Origin: Halanaerobium polyolivorans
GTDB taxonomy: Bacteria > Bacillota > Halanaerobiia > Halanaerobiales > Halanaerobiaceae
DNA: 64,000 nt
NCBI RefSeq assembly: GCF_020711195.1
Contig: NZ_JAJFAT010000005.1
Span: forward strand, 87,513-151,512
Direction of reading: 5' to 3'
Shown here: piece by piece, positions 37,657 through 46,462 of the stretch
Position numbering within the stretch: the stretch's first letter is position 1
How the letters are laid out: each line of letters opens with the position of its first letter
Translations under genes and position numbers: made by a program
Notes under the pieces: generated by a model
Database searches by the model: none
What the model saw: the letters and a program-made list of their open reading frames with translations, nothing else
What the model was told of the DNA's origin: nothing

Positions 37657-38163
37657 TTAAATAAAGAAATTAAAGACGATAGTATTTATTAAAACCGCTA
37701 AAATAAGGCCGCCCAAAAGATCGGAGGGATAATGTACTCCGACTATGACCCTTGATGCCGCAGTAATTACTGCCAAAACAAGCATCAACTTGCCAAATCT
37801 TGGATAGATATTATAAATAGCTATTGCAATTACAAAAGCACTGCTGCTGTGCATACTTGGAAAAGAAGCACAAGCACTATGTTCAATCAAACTTTCTATT
37901 TCTAAACTTACAAAAGGTCTTGGTCTTAAATAAAGCCAATTTATTAATCGTACACTAAGATAAGTAGTAGCTGGTCCAATAATAAATGGTATGATCTTAA
38001 TATTAAGCTGAGATAATAAATAAGCCATTATTATAAAATATACAAATGCGAATAAATTAGATGAATAATTTGTAATTATTACTGCAGTTCTAGCAATAAA
38101 CTCATTTTCTGCAGCTAAATTAAATAATTTAAAAAATATAAATTGATCTAAACTTTTTAGCAT
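37657..38163 (-). CDS. PAP2-family membrane phosphatase
   Basis: A 168-residue membrane protein with about five to six helices and the three acid-phosphatase motifs: LRPRPF (KxxxxxxRP-like, about 84-89), PSMHSSSAF (PSGH-type, about 107-115) and SRVIVGVHYPSDLLGG (SRxxxxxHxxxD, about 137-152). It probably dephosphorylates a lipid phosphate such as undecaprenyl pyrophosphate or phosphatidylglycerophosphate. Motif 2 reads PSMH instead of PSGH, as in some members. It is a single gene between ychF and the rpsF operon. Confidence 0.88.
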   Translation of the reverse strand: MLKSLDQFIFFKLFNLAAENEFIARTAVIITNYSSNLFAFVYFIIMAYLLSQLNIKIIPFIIGPATTYLSVRLINWLYLRPRPFVSLEIESLIEHSACASFPSMHSSSAFVIAIAIYNIYPRFGKLMLVLAVITAASRVIVGVHYPSDLLGGLILAVLINTIVFNFFI

Positions 38164-38217
38164 AATATATATCCTTTACATTTATTATTTTAAATATATA
38201 AAAACTCAGCTTTTTAA

Positions 38218-39309
38218 TCAAACATTAAAACGGAAATGACAGACATCTCCATCTTGAACAATATAATCTTTACCTTCTAACCTTAAAAGGCCTTCTTCTC
38301 TTGCAGCTGCCATACTTCCCACTCTTTTTAGATCTTCAAAACTGACAACCTCAGCTCTGATAAAACCTTTTTCCATATCCGAATGAATTTTACCGGCAGC
38401 TTCAGGAGCAGTTGATCCTTTTTCTACTGTCCAGGCTCTACATTCTTGTTCTCCAGCAGTTAAAAAAGTGATTAAATTTAAAAGTTCATAACCTGCTTTA
38501 ATTACTCTATCTAAACCAGATTCATTTACACCTAATTCTTCTAAAAACATTTCTTTTTCGTCTTCATCTAGTTCGGCAATATCTGCTTCAATTTTAGCGC
38601 TTATTTCGACGACTTTTGCACCATCTTGTGCTGCATGTATTTTAACAGCTTCAACTAATTCATTATCTGGACTATCTATTTCATCTTCATTAACATTGGC
38701 AAGATAAATAATTGGTTTAGCACTTAATAGCTGTAATTCTTTAACCAATCTTTTTGCAGTCTGGTCAAGTTCTAACTGCCTGATGTTTTTGCCTTCTTCT
38801 AATGTATTTATAAGCATTTTTAAAGTTTCTGCTTCTTTTAGATAAATTTTATCGCCACTTTTTGCCTGTTTTTCAGTTTTTTCTAAACGCTTTTCTACAG
38901 CAGCAAGATCAGCCATCATTAATTCGGTATTAATAATATCTATATCTCTGTCAGGAGAGATATCACCATCTACATGAGAAATATTTTTATCATCAAAACA
39001 TCTTACCACCTGAGCAATAGCATCCACTTCTCTAATATGGGCTAAAAACTTATTACCTAATCCTTCACCCCTACTAGCTCCCTCAACAAGTCCTGCAATG
39101 TCAACAAATTCTATGACTGTAGGTGTTTTTTTCTTAGGCTCATATATTTCTGCTAACCAATCAAGTCTAGGATCTGGCACTGGTACTACTCCAATATTTG
39201 GATCAATAGTACAAAAAGGATAATTTTCTGCATCAGCACCAGCCTCAGTTAATGCATTAAAAAGTGTGGATTTCCCCACATTTGGCAGACCAACAATTCC
39301 AATTTTCAT
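38218..39309 (-). CDS. ychF: Redox-regulated ATPase/GTPase YchF (OLA1)
   Basis: A 363-residue Obg-family P-loop protein that prefers ATP and associates with ribosomes. G1 is GLPNVGKSTLFNALT (about 6-20), G3 is FVDIAGLVEGASRGEGLGN (about 69-87), and NVNED replaces the NKxD G4 motif, as is normal for YchF. A coiled-coil insertion (about 130-170) and the TGS-like C-terminal domain (AWTVEKGSTAPEAAGKIHSDMEKGFIRAEV) follow. It sits downstream of the DUF951 gene, an arrangement seen in Bacillus too. Confidence 0.96.
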   Translation of the reverse strand: MKIGIVGLPNVGKSTLFNALTEAGADAENYPFCTIDPNIGVVPVPDPRLDWLAEIYEPKKKTPTVIEFVDIAGLVEGASRGEGLGNKFLAHIREVDAIAQVVRCFDDKNISHVDGDISPDRDIDIINTELMMADLAAVEKRLEKTEKQAKSGDKIYLKEAETLKMLINTLEEGKNIRQLELDQTAKRLVKELQLLSAKPIIYLANVNEDEIDSPDNELVEAVKIHAAQDGAKVVEISAKIEADIAELDEDEKEMFLEELGVNESGLDRVIKAGYELLNLITFLTAGEQECRAWTVEKGSTAPEAAGKIHSDMEKGFIRAEVVSFEDLKRVGSMAAAREEGLLRLEGKDYIVQDGDVCHFRFNV

Positions 39310-39364
39310 TCAATAATCTTCCTTCCTAATCTAAATAAATAATTATATAACTTATATTCTTATG

Positions 39365-39544
39365 CTATAGTTTCTTCTTAAAACTTTTTTCAAACTTACT
39401 GCGGGGCAGCATTATTATTCTTTCGCATTTTTCACATTTAAGTTTAAAATCCATTCCAACCCTTAAAACTTCCCAAACATCACCACCACAGGGATGAGAT
39501 TTTTTAAATTTAACTTTATCTCCAACTTCAAATTCTTCTGGCAA
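39365..39544 (-). CDS. DUF951 (YyzM-like) small protein
   Basis: A 59-residue protein read from the minus strand: MPEEFEVGDKVKFKKSHPCG and on to KLKCEKCERIIMLPRSKFEK. The HPCGG and CxxC pair with the MLPR motif define DUF951, a small beta-barrel probably binding metal or nucleic acid; function is unknown. The start is TTG 39544 with AGGAGGT 8 bases before; no ATG or GTG is in frame. It lies 55 bases before ychF, the same neighbour as in Bacillus, which confirms the call. Confidence 0.85.
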   Translation of the reverse strand: MPEEFEVGDKVKFKKSHPCGGDVWEVLRVGMDFKLKCEKCERIIMLPRSKFEKSFKKKL

Positions 39545-39605
39545 TTCAATTACCTCCTGTCATGACTAAAGTTTTAATTATTCCTTAGTTCAAATTAATA
39601 TTAAA

Positions 39606-40154
39606 CTATATCAAAAAAAAGATGCTCAGAGCTAATGCTAAAACTAAAATTAAAACAAAAATACAACCCGGGTCTTTATAAAAAGCTTTATCTGGATCAT
39701 ATTTATAATTAATACTACCTCTTTTTCGGGCTTTTTTAAGGTATTTTACTGATTGTGAATAGTTTCCTTCTTCTCGATAAATTACCCCCAGATTATTGTA
39801 AGCAGGTCCATAATCAGGATTAATCTCTACAGCTTTTTTGTATAATTCTTTTGCTCTGCTTTTTTGCCCTTTCTTTTTGGCCAAACTGCCGCGATTTGTC
39901 AGAGCTGGGGCAAAATCTGGATCTAAATTAAGAAGCTCTTCTAATTCTGCCTCAGCTTTTTTAAATTCTTCAGCATAAATATATAAGACAGCTCTTTTGT
40001 TTAAAGCAGGAATAAAATCGGGATTCTCTTCTATAAATATTTCTAATTTCTCTAAAGCTTTTTTATGATTGCTTTTATCAATAAACTCTACAATTTTTTG
40101 ATATTTTTGCAGCTCTTTTTCACTTAAACTTTGTTCATAATCTGCTTCCCTCAT
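39606..40154 (-). CDS. Tail-anchored tetratricopeptide-repeat protein
   Basis: A 182-residue protein with about four TPR units (about 19-52, 53-86, 87-120 and 121-150, for example PALTNRGSLAKKKGQKSRAKELYKKAVEINPDYGPAYNNLGVIYREEGNYSQSVKYLKKA). A single C-terminal transmembrane helix (about 163-182) would anchor it in the inner membrane with the repeats in the cytoplasm. TPRs bind proteins; partners are unknown. It follows the gcv operon terminator and precedes DUF951-ychF on the same strand. Confidence 0.75.
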   Translation of the reverse strand: MREADYEQSLSEKELQKYQKIVEFIDKSNHKKALEKLEIFIEENPDFIPALNKRAVLYIYAEEFKKAEAELEELLNLDPDFAPALTNRGSLAKKKGQKSRAKELYKKAVEINPDYGPAYNNLGVIYREEGNYSQSVKYLKKARKRGSINYKYDPDKAFYKDPGCIFVLILVLALALSIFFLI

Positions 40155-40217
40155 ATATATTCACCCACTTTTCATAACTTCAATATAGTATTATATCACA
40201 TAAAGAAGCTAAACTGC

Positions 40218-40245
40218 AAAAATGACCCCAAATATATGGGGCCAT
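40218..40245 (-). terminator. Terminator of the gcv operon
   Basis: On the minus strand GGCCCCA-TATATT-TGGGGTC then ATTTTTG, about 35 bases after the gcvPB stop. Confidence 0.7.
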
Positions 40246-40278
40246 TCCTTAATTCTTAACTTAGATATCAAGCTTAAA

Positions 40279-41712
40279 CTACCAGCGAAGATCAGGATTC
40301 CTAGCAGCTTGAGTCTCATCCAACCTACGAACTGAAGTATTATGAGGAGCATTTTTAACTAATTCCGGATCTTCTTTTATTTCCCGGGAAATTTTCAGTA
40401 AAGTCTCCACAAAACGATTTAAGGTGGCAATATTTTCGGTTTCTGTTGGTTCAATCATAATTGCTTCTTTAACCACCAGTGGGAAATATATTGTTGGAGC
40501 ATATTGATCATAATCTAATAGTCTTTTAGCTATATGAAGGGTTGAAACCCCTTTTTCCTTTTGCCGACTACCAGATAAAACAAATTCATGTAAACTTTCT
40601 TCGGCATAAGGAAGTTCAAATTCTTCTCTTAAACGTGCTTTCAGATAATTGGCATTCAAAACTGCGTTTTCGGTAGTCTTTTTTAGTCCAGAACCACCAA
40701 CTGTTTTGATATATGCCCAGGCTCTAAGCATTACACCATAATTACCATAAAAACTGTGTACTTTAGTAATTGAGTTTTCCCGCTCATAATCCCAATAATA
40801 TTTATCTTTACCCTTTTTCAAAAGAGGTTTTGGTAAATAGGGGGCTAAAAAATCTTTAACTCCAACCGGTCCAGAACCTGGACCACCTCCACCATGAGGA
40901 GTAGAAAAGGTTTTATGAAGATTAAAATGCATTAAGTCAAAGTCCATATCTCCTGGCTTAGCATAGCCCATGATAGCATTCATGTTTGCACCATCATAGT
41001 AAACTAAAGCACCAACCTCATGAACAATTTCAGTAATTTTTAAAATATCTTCTTCAAAAATCCCCAGTGTATTAGGATTTGTCAGCATCAAAGCAGCTGT
41101 GTTTTCATCAACTGCTTCTTTTAAAGCTGCTAAATCTACCATACCTCTTTGATTAGAGGCAATTTCTATTACATTATAGCCGGCCATTTTAGCTGTAGCT
41201 GGATTTGTCCCATGAGCTGAATCTGGTACAATTACATTTTTTCTGTTTTCATCTCTTGCTTCAAAATAACGGCGAACAATCATCAAAGAAGTGAATTCTC
41301 CATGAGCTCCAGAAGCCGGTTGTAAAGTTATTTCATCCATTTCACTGATTTCCGCTAAATCAAGTTTTAAATCATATAAGATCTCTAAAGATCCCTGTAC
41401 TTGATCTTCATCTTGATAAGGGTGCAAATAACTTAGACCAGGAATTCTTGCTAATTTTTCATTGCGTTTTGGATTGTATTTCATCGTACAGGAGCCAAGT
41501 GGATAAATTCCTGAATCAACACCATAGTTTAATTCACTTAAAGCAGTATAATGTCTAACTACATCTACTTCACTAACCTCAGGTAGATCTAAATCCTCTC
41601 GCAGATAGCCTCCTAGTTCTGAGTTTAAATCTCTTTTTTCAACATCTAACTCAGGTAATGAATATGCCGTTCTACCGGGGCTGCTGTAGTCTTTAATTAG
41701 CTTTTCCTCCAC
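40279..41712 (-). CDS. gcvPB: Glycine dehydrogenase (decarboxylating) subunit 2
   Basis: C-terminal-type P-protein subunit of the glycine cleavage system. It has 477 residues. The PLP lysine is Lys267 in [23 protein letters not shown] with the glycine-rich loop just after; [13 protein letters not shown] (about 73-85) and [17 protein letters not shown] are also conserved. The start is a GTG placed directly after the gcvPA stop (TAA-GTG), with GGAGGTG at the end of gcvPA. A perfect Noc-type palindrome lies inside the gene at 40379-40392. It forms an alpha2beta2 enzyme with gcvPA. Confidence 0.96.
   Translation of the reverse strand: MEEKLIKDYSSPGRTAYSLPELDVEKRDLNSELGGYLREDLDLPEVSEVDVVRHYTALSELNYGVDSGIYPLGSCTMKYNPKRNEKLARIPGLSYLHPYQDEDQVQGSLEILYDLKLDLAEISEMDEITLQPASGAHGEFTSLMIVRRYFEARDENRKNVIVPDSAHGTNPATAKMAGYNVIEIASNQRGMVDLAALKEAVDENTAALMLTNPNTLGIFEEDILKITEIVHEVGALVYYDGANMNAIMGYAKPGDMDFDLMHFNLHKTFSTPHGGGGPGSGPVGVKDFLAPYLPKPLLKKGKDKYYWDYERENSITKVHSFYGNYGVMLRAWAYIKTVGGSGLKKTTENAVLNANYLKARLREEFELPYAEESLHEFVLSGSRQKEKGVSTLHIAKRLLDYDQYAPTIYFPLVVKEAIMIEPTETENIATLNRFVETLLKISREIKEDPELVKNAPHNTSVRRLDETQAARNPDLRW
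40379..40392. promoter_or_regulatory. Noc-binding site (NBS) palindrome within gcvPB
   Basis: ATTTCCCGGGAAAT, identical to the Bacillus Noc-binding consensus. It lies 7 kb from the noc gene. Its meaning in this organism is inferred from conservation of the Noc DNA-binding domain. Confidence 0.75.
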
Positions 41713-43050
41713 TTAAAGCACCTCCAGTTTTTCCACAAAATTATCCATATCTGCTTTAGAAATTTTTTCAGTTACACATACAAGCAGACCTTTTTTGCCA
41801 GCTTTATCTAAGTCATAACCAGCAATAATATCTTCTTCTAAAAGTTTTGCTTTGATTTCTTTTATATCTTTGCTGCTTTTTACAAGAAATTCATGGAAAA
41901 AGTTTTCTTTGTTGCTTACTTCAAAATCGGCTAACTGATCTATTTTTTCCGCTAAATAATGTGCTTTATGATATGACTGTTCTGCAACCTCTGCTAAACC
42001 CTTTTTGCCCATTGTAGCAAGGTAAATAGTTGCCATTAAAGCATTTAAGGCTTCATTTGTGCAAATATTAGAGGTAGCTTTTTCTCTTCTTATATGCTGT
42101 TCTCGAGTTTGCATGGTTAAAACAAAACCCTCTTTACCATCTACATCAGTGGTTTTACCAACTATTCTACCGGGAAGTTGTCTTAACATTATTCTTTCAT
42201 CTTTACAAGCCATAAAACCAAGATAAGGACCTCCATAATTAAGTCCATTCCCCAGGCCCTGGCCTTCACCTACTACTATATCTGCACCAAATTCAGCAGG
42301 TGCTTTAAGAAGACCAAGTAATACTGGATTTGCTATTACCACAAAAATGAGTTTTTTATGTTCTTTTTTTATTTTAGCGATCTCTTCCATCTTTTCTAAA
42401 GAACCAAAAAAGTTAGGATATTGTACTACTAAAACCCCAGTTTCCTGATCTATATTTTCTTTTATTACTGCCGGATCCATTATTTCTGAATTACTTTTAA
42501 GTTCTAAGAATTCAAGCTGATGTCCCTTACCATAACATTTGATTACCTCTTTATAGGCAGGATGAATAGTTTCTGTTAAAATAACTTTTTTCTTTCGAGA
42601 AATTCTGGAGGCCATTGTTACTGCCTCAGCAGCTGCAGAACCTCCATCAAGCATTGAAGCATTAGCAATCCCCATCCCTGTTAATTCAGCAATCATACTC
42701 TGGTACTCATACATTGCTTCCAAAGTACCCTGGCTGAGCTCAGCCTGATAGGGAGTATAGGCTGTATAAAATTCTGAGCGAGAAATAAGGTGATCAATAA
42801 TAGAAGGAACATAATGATCATAAGCCCCTGCTCCCAGAAAAGAGGTCATCTCTTCCAGACTTTTATTTTTAGCAGCAGCCTCTTTAGCTAAATCCATTAA
42901 TTCCATTTCTGAAATTCCCGCTTCTACATCTAACTCACAGTCTAAAGAAATTTCTTCAGGAATCATTGCGAAAAGTTCTTCAACTGCCTTAACACCAATT
43001 TCTTTGAGCATTTCATCCTGTTCTGCTGCAGTATTTGAGATATAATCCAT
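41713..43050 (-). CDS. gcvPA: Glycine dehydrogenase (decarboxylating) subunit 1
   Basis: N-terminal-type P-protein subunit, 445 residues, partner of gcvPB. Typical motifs are FLGAGAYDHYVPSIIDHLISRSEFYTAYTPYQAELSQGTLEAMYEYQSMI (about 71-120), GMGIANASMLDGGSAAAEA, and PGRIVGKTTDVDGKEGFVLTMQTREQHIRREKATSNICTNEAL. It lacks the PLP lysine, as expected for this half. A 3-base gap from gcvH and zero gap to gcvPB show tight coupling. The split form is the rule in Firmicutes and archaea. Confidence 0.96.
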   Translation of the reverse strand: MDYISNTAAEQDEMLKEIGVKAVEELFAMIPEEISLDCELDVEAGISEMELMDLAKEAAAKNKSLEEMTSFLGAGAYDHYVPSIIDHLISRSEFYTAYTPYQAELSQGTLEAMYEYQSMIAELTGMGIANASMLDGGSAAAEAVTMASRISRKKKVILTETIHPAYKEVIKCYGKGHQLEFLELKSNSEIMDPAVIKENIDQETGVLVVQYPNFFGSLEKMEEIAKIKKEHKKLIFVVIANPVLLGLLKAPAEFGADIVVGEGQGLGNGLNYGGPYLGFMACKDERIMLRQLPGRIVGKTTDVDGKEGFVLTMQTREQHIRREKATSNICTNEALNALMATIYLATMGKKGLAEVAEQSYHKAHYLAEKIDQLADFEVSNKENFFHEFLVKSSKDIKEIKAKLLEEDIIAGYDLDKAGKKGLLVCVTEKISKADMDNFVEKLEVL

Positions 43051-43053
43051 TAT

Positions 43054-43437
43054 TTAAGCCTCCTCTAAAAATTCAGCATACTCCTCAGCAGATAATAATT
43101 CTTCTAGTTCAGAGAGATCTTCTGCCTCAACCTTAATTAACCAGCCTTCACCATAAGGATCATCATTAATCAGTTCTGGTTGATCAAACAATACCTCATT
43201 GATTTCTACTACTTTAGCACTAACAGGTATAAAGGTATCTGAAACAGCTTTTACAGATTCCAGCACTCCAAAACTATCACCAATTTCAAATTCTTCTCCA
43301 ATTTCAGGTAATTCTACAAAAACAATATCACCTAATTCTTCTTGAGCAAAGTCAGAAACCCCAATAACCAGAAGATCATCTTCTTTTTTTACCCATTCAT
43401 GGTCCTCAGAATACAATAAGCCTTCTTTAACACTCAT
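43054..43437 (-). CDS. gcvH: Glycine cleavage system H protein
   Basis: The lipoyl carrier that shuttles the aminomethyl group among P, T and L proteins. The 127-residue length is normal. Lys63 in [23 protein letters not shown] is the lipoylation site; [26 protein letters not shown] is the standard C-terminal part. AAAGGAGGAA precedes the ATG. It is second gene of the operon. No lipoate ligase or L-protein gene is seen nearby. Confidence 0.97.
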   Translation of the reverse strand: MSVKEGLLYSEDHEWVKKEDDLLVIGVSDFAQEELGDIVFVELPEIGEEFEIGDSFGVLESVKAVSDTFIPVSAKVVEINEVLFDQPELINDDPYGEGWLIKVEAEDLSELEELLSAEEYAEFLEEA

Positions 43438-43528
43438 TCTAATTCCTCCTTTTAGTTTATGCTGATTTTTTAACTTAAGAATAATAAAACTTTAACGACC
43501 AAACAAATTAGAAACAATATCTTAAATG

Positions 43529-44602
43529 TTAAACAAAGGGCAGCTCAACAACTTCTGCCTCTAAAAATCTTTTCCTAACCTTTATCTTAATCTCATTGCC
43601 GGGCTTAATATAATCACTTTTTATGTATCCCATAGCAATTCCTTTTTTGAGTAGAGGAGAATAACTGCCACTGCTTAGTTCACCAATGACTTGATCTTCA
43701 ACATATACTTTATGTCCTTTGCGAGCAACTCCTCTGCCTTGGATTACACAAGCAAAGCGCTGTTTGTCACAGCAGCTGTTTTTTAAAGCTTTGAGTTTTT
43801 CTCTACCAATAAAATCACCCTTATCTAGCTTAACTACCCAGCCTAAGCTTGCCTGATAAGGATTGATCTTTTCATTTATATCGTTTCCATAAAGAGGATA
43901 TCCTTTTTCAAGTCTAAGAGTATCACGAGCTCCTAATCCTGTTGGATGGATATCGAACTCTTTACCTGCTTTCATTATATCATGCCAAATTTTTTCTGCA
44001 TATTCTCCATTAAAATAAAGTTCATAACCCAGCTCCCCTGTATATCCAGTCCGCGAAATAATCATGTCTTTAGCTGCAACTTTTCCTTCTTTATAATTAT
44101 AATAATTTATTTCTTGCAGGTTAAGATCAGTCAGTTTAGTCAAGACTTTTTGTGAATCTGGCCCCTGTAGAGCGAGCATCGCATAATGCTCAGTCATGTT
44201 TTCTATTTGAGCATCTCCATCTAGGTGTTTTTTAATCCAATTAAAGTCTTTCTCAGTATTAGAAGCATTAACTACCAGCAAAAAACTATCTTTTTGCAGT
44301 TTGTAAACCACTAAATCATCTATTATACCGCCATTTTCATTGCACATTAGTGTATAGAGAACCTTATTCTTATCAAGTCTCTGAGCATCATTTGTAATAA
44401 TCTTTTGCAGTGATTTTTCAGCCCTACTGCCGGTGAGCAGCAGCTCACCCATATGAGAAACATCAAAAAGTCCACATTTCTTTCTGACTGCTAGATGTTC
44501 GTCAATAATCCCACTATATTCAACCGGCATTTCCCAACCACCAAAATCAGTCATTTTAGCTCCAGCTTCTTTGTGAATTTCATTCAAGGGAGTTTTTTTC
44601 AT
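43529..44602 (-). CDS. gcvT: Glycine cleavage system T protein (aminomethyltransferase)
   Basis: Transfers the methylene group from H protein to tetrahydrofolate, releasing ammonia. The 357-residue enzyme shows KTPLNEIHKEAGAKMTDFGGWEMPVEYSGIIDEHLAVRKKCGLFDVSHMGE at the N-terminus, RTGYTGELGYELYF (folate site region) and GLGARDTLRLEKGYPLYGNDINEKINPYQASLGWVVKLDKGDFIG. It is first gene of gcvT-H-PA-PB, under a glycine riboswitch. TTAGGAGGC precedes the ATG. Confidence 0.97.
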   Translation of the reverse strand: MKKTPLNEIHKEAGAKMTDFGGWEMPVEYSGIIDEHLAVRKKCGLFDVSHMGELLLTGSRAEKSLQKIITNDAQRLDKNKVLYTLMCNENGGIIDDLVVYKLQKDSFLLVVNASNTEKDFNWIKKHLDGDAQIENMTEHYAMLALQGPDSQKVLTKLTDLNLQEINYYNYKEGKVAAKDMIISRTGYTGELGYELYFNGEYAEKIWHDIMKAGKEFDIHPTGLGARDTLRLEKGYPLYGNDINEKINPYQASLGWVVKLDKGDFIGREKLKALKNSCCDKQRFACVIQGRGVARKGHKVYVEDQVIGELSSGSYSPLLKKGIAMGYIKSDYIKPGNEIKIKVRKRFLEAEVVELPFV

Positions 44603-44662
44603 ATTGCTGCCTCCTAAATTTTAAGTCAAATCAAGCCAAAAAACTATTGTTAATTCAAAAAT

Positions 44663-44701
44663 TTAAAAACAGGGAGCCAGACTAAATCTGACTCCCTGTT
44701 C
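44663..44701 (-). terminator. Riboswitch expression-platform terminator before gcvT
   Basis: On the minus strand ACAGGGAGTCAGA-TTTA-GTCTGGCTCCCTGT followed by TTTTTAAATTTTT. It lies between the glycine aptamer and the gcvT start, so it is probably the regulated terminator. Confidence 0.85.
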
Positions 44702-44709
44702 ATTGCTTG

Positions 44710-44832
44710 CTTCTCATAAATGTCCAGAGTTCCGTCCAACTGGATTCTATTTGCCTGAGAGTTTCAGTTTCCCTTGCTCCTTCGGCGCCTTTTTAAGGTC
44801 TCTCACCCAGCCTTCATCCGCTGTATTCTATT
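44710..44832 (-). ncRNA. Glycine riboswitch (single aptamer)
   Basis: The minus strand carries the glycine-aptamer core: GGCTGGGTGAGAGACC, then GGCGCCGAAGGAGCAAG, then CTGAAACTCTCAGGCAAA and a closing GGACGGAACTCTGGA. Only one full aptamer is visible, not the usual tandem pair; the downstream CCAGTTGGACGGAACTCTGG hairpin may play the ghost-aptamer role. It controls the glycine cleavage operon, where glycine binding is expected to turn expression on by preventing the terminator that follows. Confidence 0.92.
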
Positions 44833-44839
44833 TGCTTTT

Positions 44840-44868
44840 ATTATATCTTATTTGTTTTGCTAATGCAA
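44840..44868 (-). promoter_or_regulatory. Promoter of the glycine riboswitch-gcv operon
   Basis: On the minus strand TTGCAT (44863-44868), 17 bases, TATAAT (44840-44845), placing the start about 1-3 bases before the aptamer. Confidence 0.8.
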
Positions 44869-44876
44869 AAACAATT

Positions 44877-45566
44877 TTAAAAAACCACTGCACTTAACAA
44901 TACTGCAACAGCAAGTGCTGGAAGCAAATTACCTGTTTTTATCTTTTCTGTTTTAGCCAACATATTTAAAGCAATAGCAACAATTAACAGGCCTCCTGTT
45001 GCAGTCATAATTCTAATCATATCTGTTGTTAAAAAAGCTTCTGCCCAGCCTGCTAAAATTGTTATGCTGCCCTGATAAAGTAGGATTGGAATTGCCGAAA
45101 AAGCAACTCCTATCCCCGTGCTGGCAGCAAAAGCAATGGCTGTCACTCCATCAAGCAAGGATTTTGTAAAAAGAATACTGGGGTCATTGTTTAAACCATC
45201 CTGAATTGCTCCCATTATTGCCATGGCTCCTACACAGTAGATTAAACTTGCTTGCACAAAACCCTGTACAAAGAGAGCATCTTCTGCTGCAAAACGTTCT
45301 TTTAGAGCATTGCCAAAATCATTGAGCCTTCTTTCAATTTCTAAAAGCTCTCCTATAACTGCTCCGATTACCAAACTAAAAATTACAAGAATAATATCTG
45401 GTGATTTCTCAATACTTAAAGCCATTTGCAGACCAATTAACATTACAGCTAAACTAATCCCATGAATTAAAGTTTTTTGTATCTTCTCTGGGAAATTACC
45501 TCTAAATATAACCCCTAAGGTGCTGCCTGCTATAACTGACAACACATTGACCACAGTTCCAATCAT
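44877..45566 (-). CDS. DUF554 (YdfK-like) membrane protein
   Basis: A 229-residue protein with about six membrane helices and the DUF554 pattern: MIGTVVNVLSVIAGSTLGVIFRGNFPEKI at the N-terminus, LLEIERRLNDFG in the cytoplasmic loop, FVQASLIYCVGAMAIMGAIQDGLNNDPSILFTKSLLDGVTAIAFAASTGIGVAFSA in the centre. Proposed as transporters, without known substrate. ATG 45566 is preceded by AGGTGA; a TTG 3 bases upstream is less well placed. A parS site lies between this gene and parB. Confidence 0.88.
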   Translation of the reverse strand: MIGTVVNVLSVIAGSTLGVIFRGNFPEKIQKTLIHGISLAVMLIGLQMALSIEKSPDIILVIFSLVIGAVIGELLEIERRLNDFGNALKERFAAEDALFVQGFVQASLIYCVGAMAIMGAIQDGLNNDPSILFTKSLLDGVTAIAFAASTGIGVAFSAIPILLYQGSITILAGWAEAFLTTDMIRIMTATGGLLIVAIALNMLAKTEKIKTGNLLPALAVAVLLSAVVF

Positions 45567-45598
45567 CAAATCACCTGTCTATATCTATTATATTTTTA

Positions 45599-45614
45599 TG
45601 TTTCACGTGAAACA
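45599..45614. promoter_or_regulatory. parS centromere site 1
   Basis: TGTTTCACGTGAAACA, identical to the Firmicute parS consensus, in the short gap just after the parB stop. It is the loading site for ParB spreading and SMC recruitment near the origin. Confidence 0.95.
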
Positions 45615-45616
45615 TT

Positions 45617-46462
45617 TTAGTTTAACTTTGCAATTATCTCTTCTAGTTTTTCTATGCTTTCTATTTCTATAGTTAATAACTTGTTTTTTTTGCGTGATTT
45701 TATTTTAACATTACTGCCAAGACTTGCTGCTATTTTTTCTGCAGCTGTAGTCCACTCTTTAGATAATTCACTGCTTTTAGCTTTCTTTTTATTTTTGTGA
45801 GTAAGATTTTTTAGCTCTTCAACATATTTTTCAGTTGCTCGAACAGTTAAATCCTTAATAATTATATTTTCACAGGCAGGCCCTTGAGCTTCTATATCTA
45901 AACCTAAAAGTGCTCTTGCATGACCAACCGTAATTGTTCCTTTTTCTAAGTGTTTTAAAACCTTATCACTTAATTTTAACAATCTTATCATATTTGAAAC
46001 AGTAGATCTGTTTTTACCTACCCTTTGGGCAAGTTCTTCCTGGGTTATATCAAAATTATCTAACATTTTTTTATAAGCTCTTGCTTCTTCAATAGGATTG
46101 AGGTCTTCTCGCTGAAGATTCTCTATTAAAGCAATCTCAAGCATTTCTTGATCATCAAAACTTCTTATCACAGCCGGTATTTTAGCCAGATCAAGCATAC
46201 GTGAAGCCCGCCAACGCCTTTCTCCAGCAACAATTTGGTATTTTTCAGCTTTGATCTTGCGCAGGGTTATTGGTTGAATCAAACCCTTTTCCTTAATTGA
46301 AGCAGCTAACTCTTGCAGTGCTTGCTGATCAAAGTTTCTGCGTGGTTGAAAAGGATTAGCTTCAATTTGATCAACAAAAACTTCTTCAACCCTACTTTGA
46401 TCTATATTCTCTTCATTATTTATTAATGCACTTAAACCCTTACCTAATCTTTTTTTACTCAC
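45617..46462 (-). CDS. parB: Chromosome partitioning protein ParB (Spo0J)
   Basis: A 281-residue CTP-dependent clamp that binds parS. KKRLGKGLSALI at the N-terminus, QIEANPFQPRRNFDQQALQELAASIKEKGLIQPITLRK and VAGERRWRASRMLDLAKIPAVIR (CTP-binding GERRxR), the helix-turn-helix ITQEELAQRVGKNRSTVSNMIRLLKL (about 139-164) and a C-terminal dimer domain. A GTG start overlaps the parA stop by 8 bases. It is one of two ParB-like proteins here; the KKxLGKGLxALI start marks this one as the true ParB. Confidence 0.95.
   Translation of the reverse strand: MSKKRLGKGLSALINNEENIDQSRVEEVFVDQIEANPFQPRRNFDQQALQELAASIKEKGLIQPITLRKIKAEKYQIVAGERRWRASRMLDLAKIPAVIRSFDDQEMLEIALIENLQREDLNPIEEARAYKKMLDNFDITQEELAQRVGKNRSTVSNMIRLLKLSDKVLKHLEKGTITVGHARALLGLDIEAQGPACENIIIKDLTVRATEKYVEELKNLTHKNKKKAKSSELSKEWTTAAEKIAASLGSNVKIKSRKKNKLLTIEIESIEKLEEIIAKLN

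Noticed and set aside
39664..39672. CCCGGG-containing stretch as a second Noc site
   Set aside because: The flanks (AACCCGGGTCT) do not match the 14-base palindrome.
44703..44897. 64-codon plus-strand frame opposite the gcv leader
   Set aside because: It is antisense to the glycine riboswitch and its promoter, which explain the sequence; no ribosome binding site.
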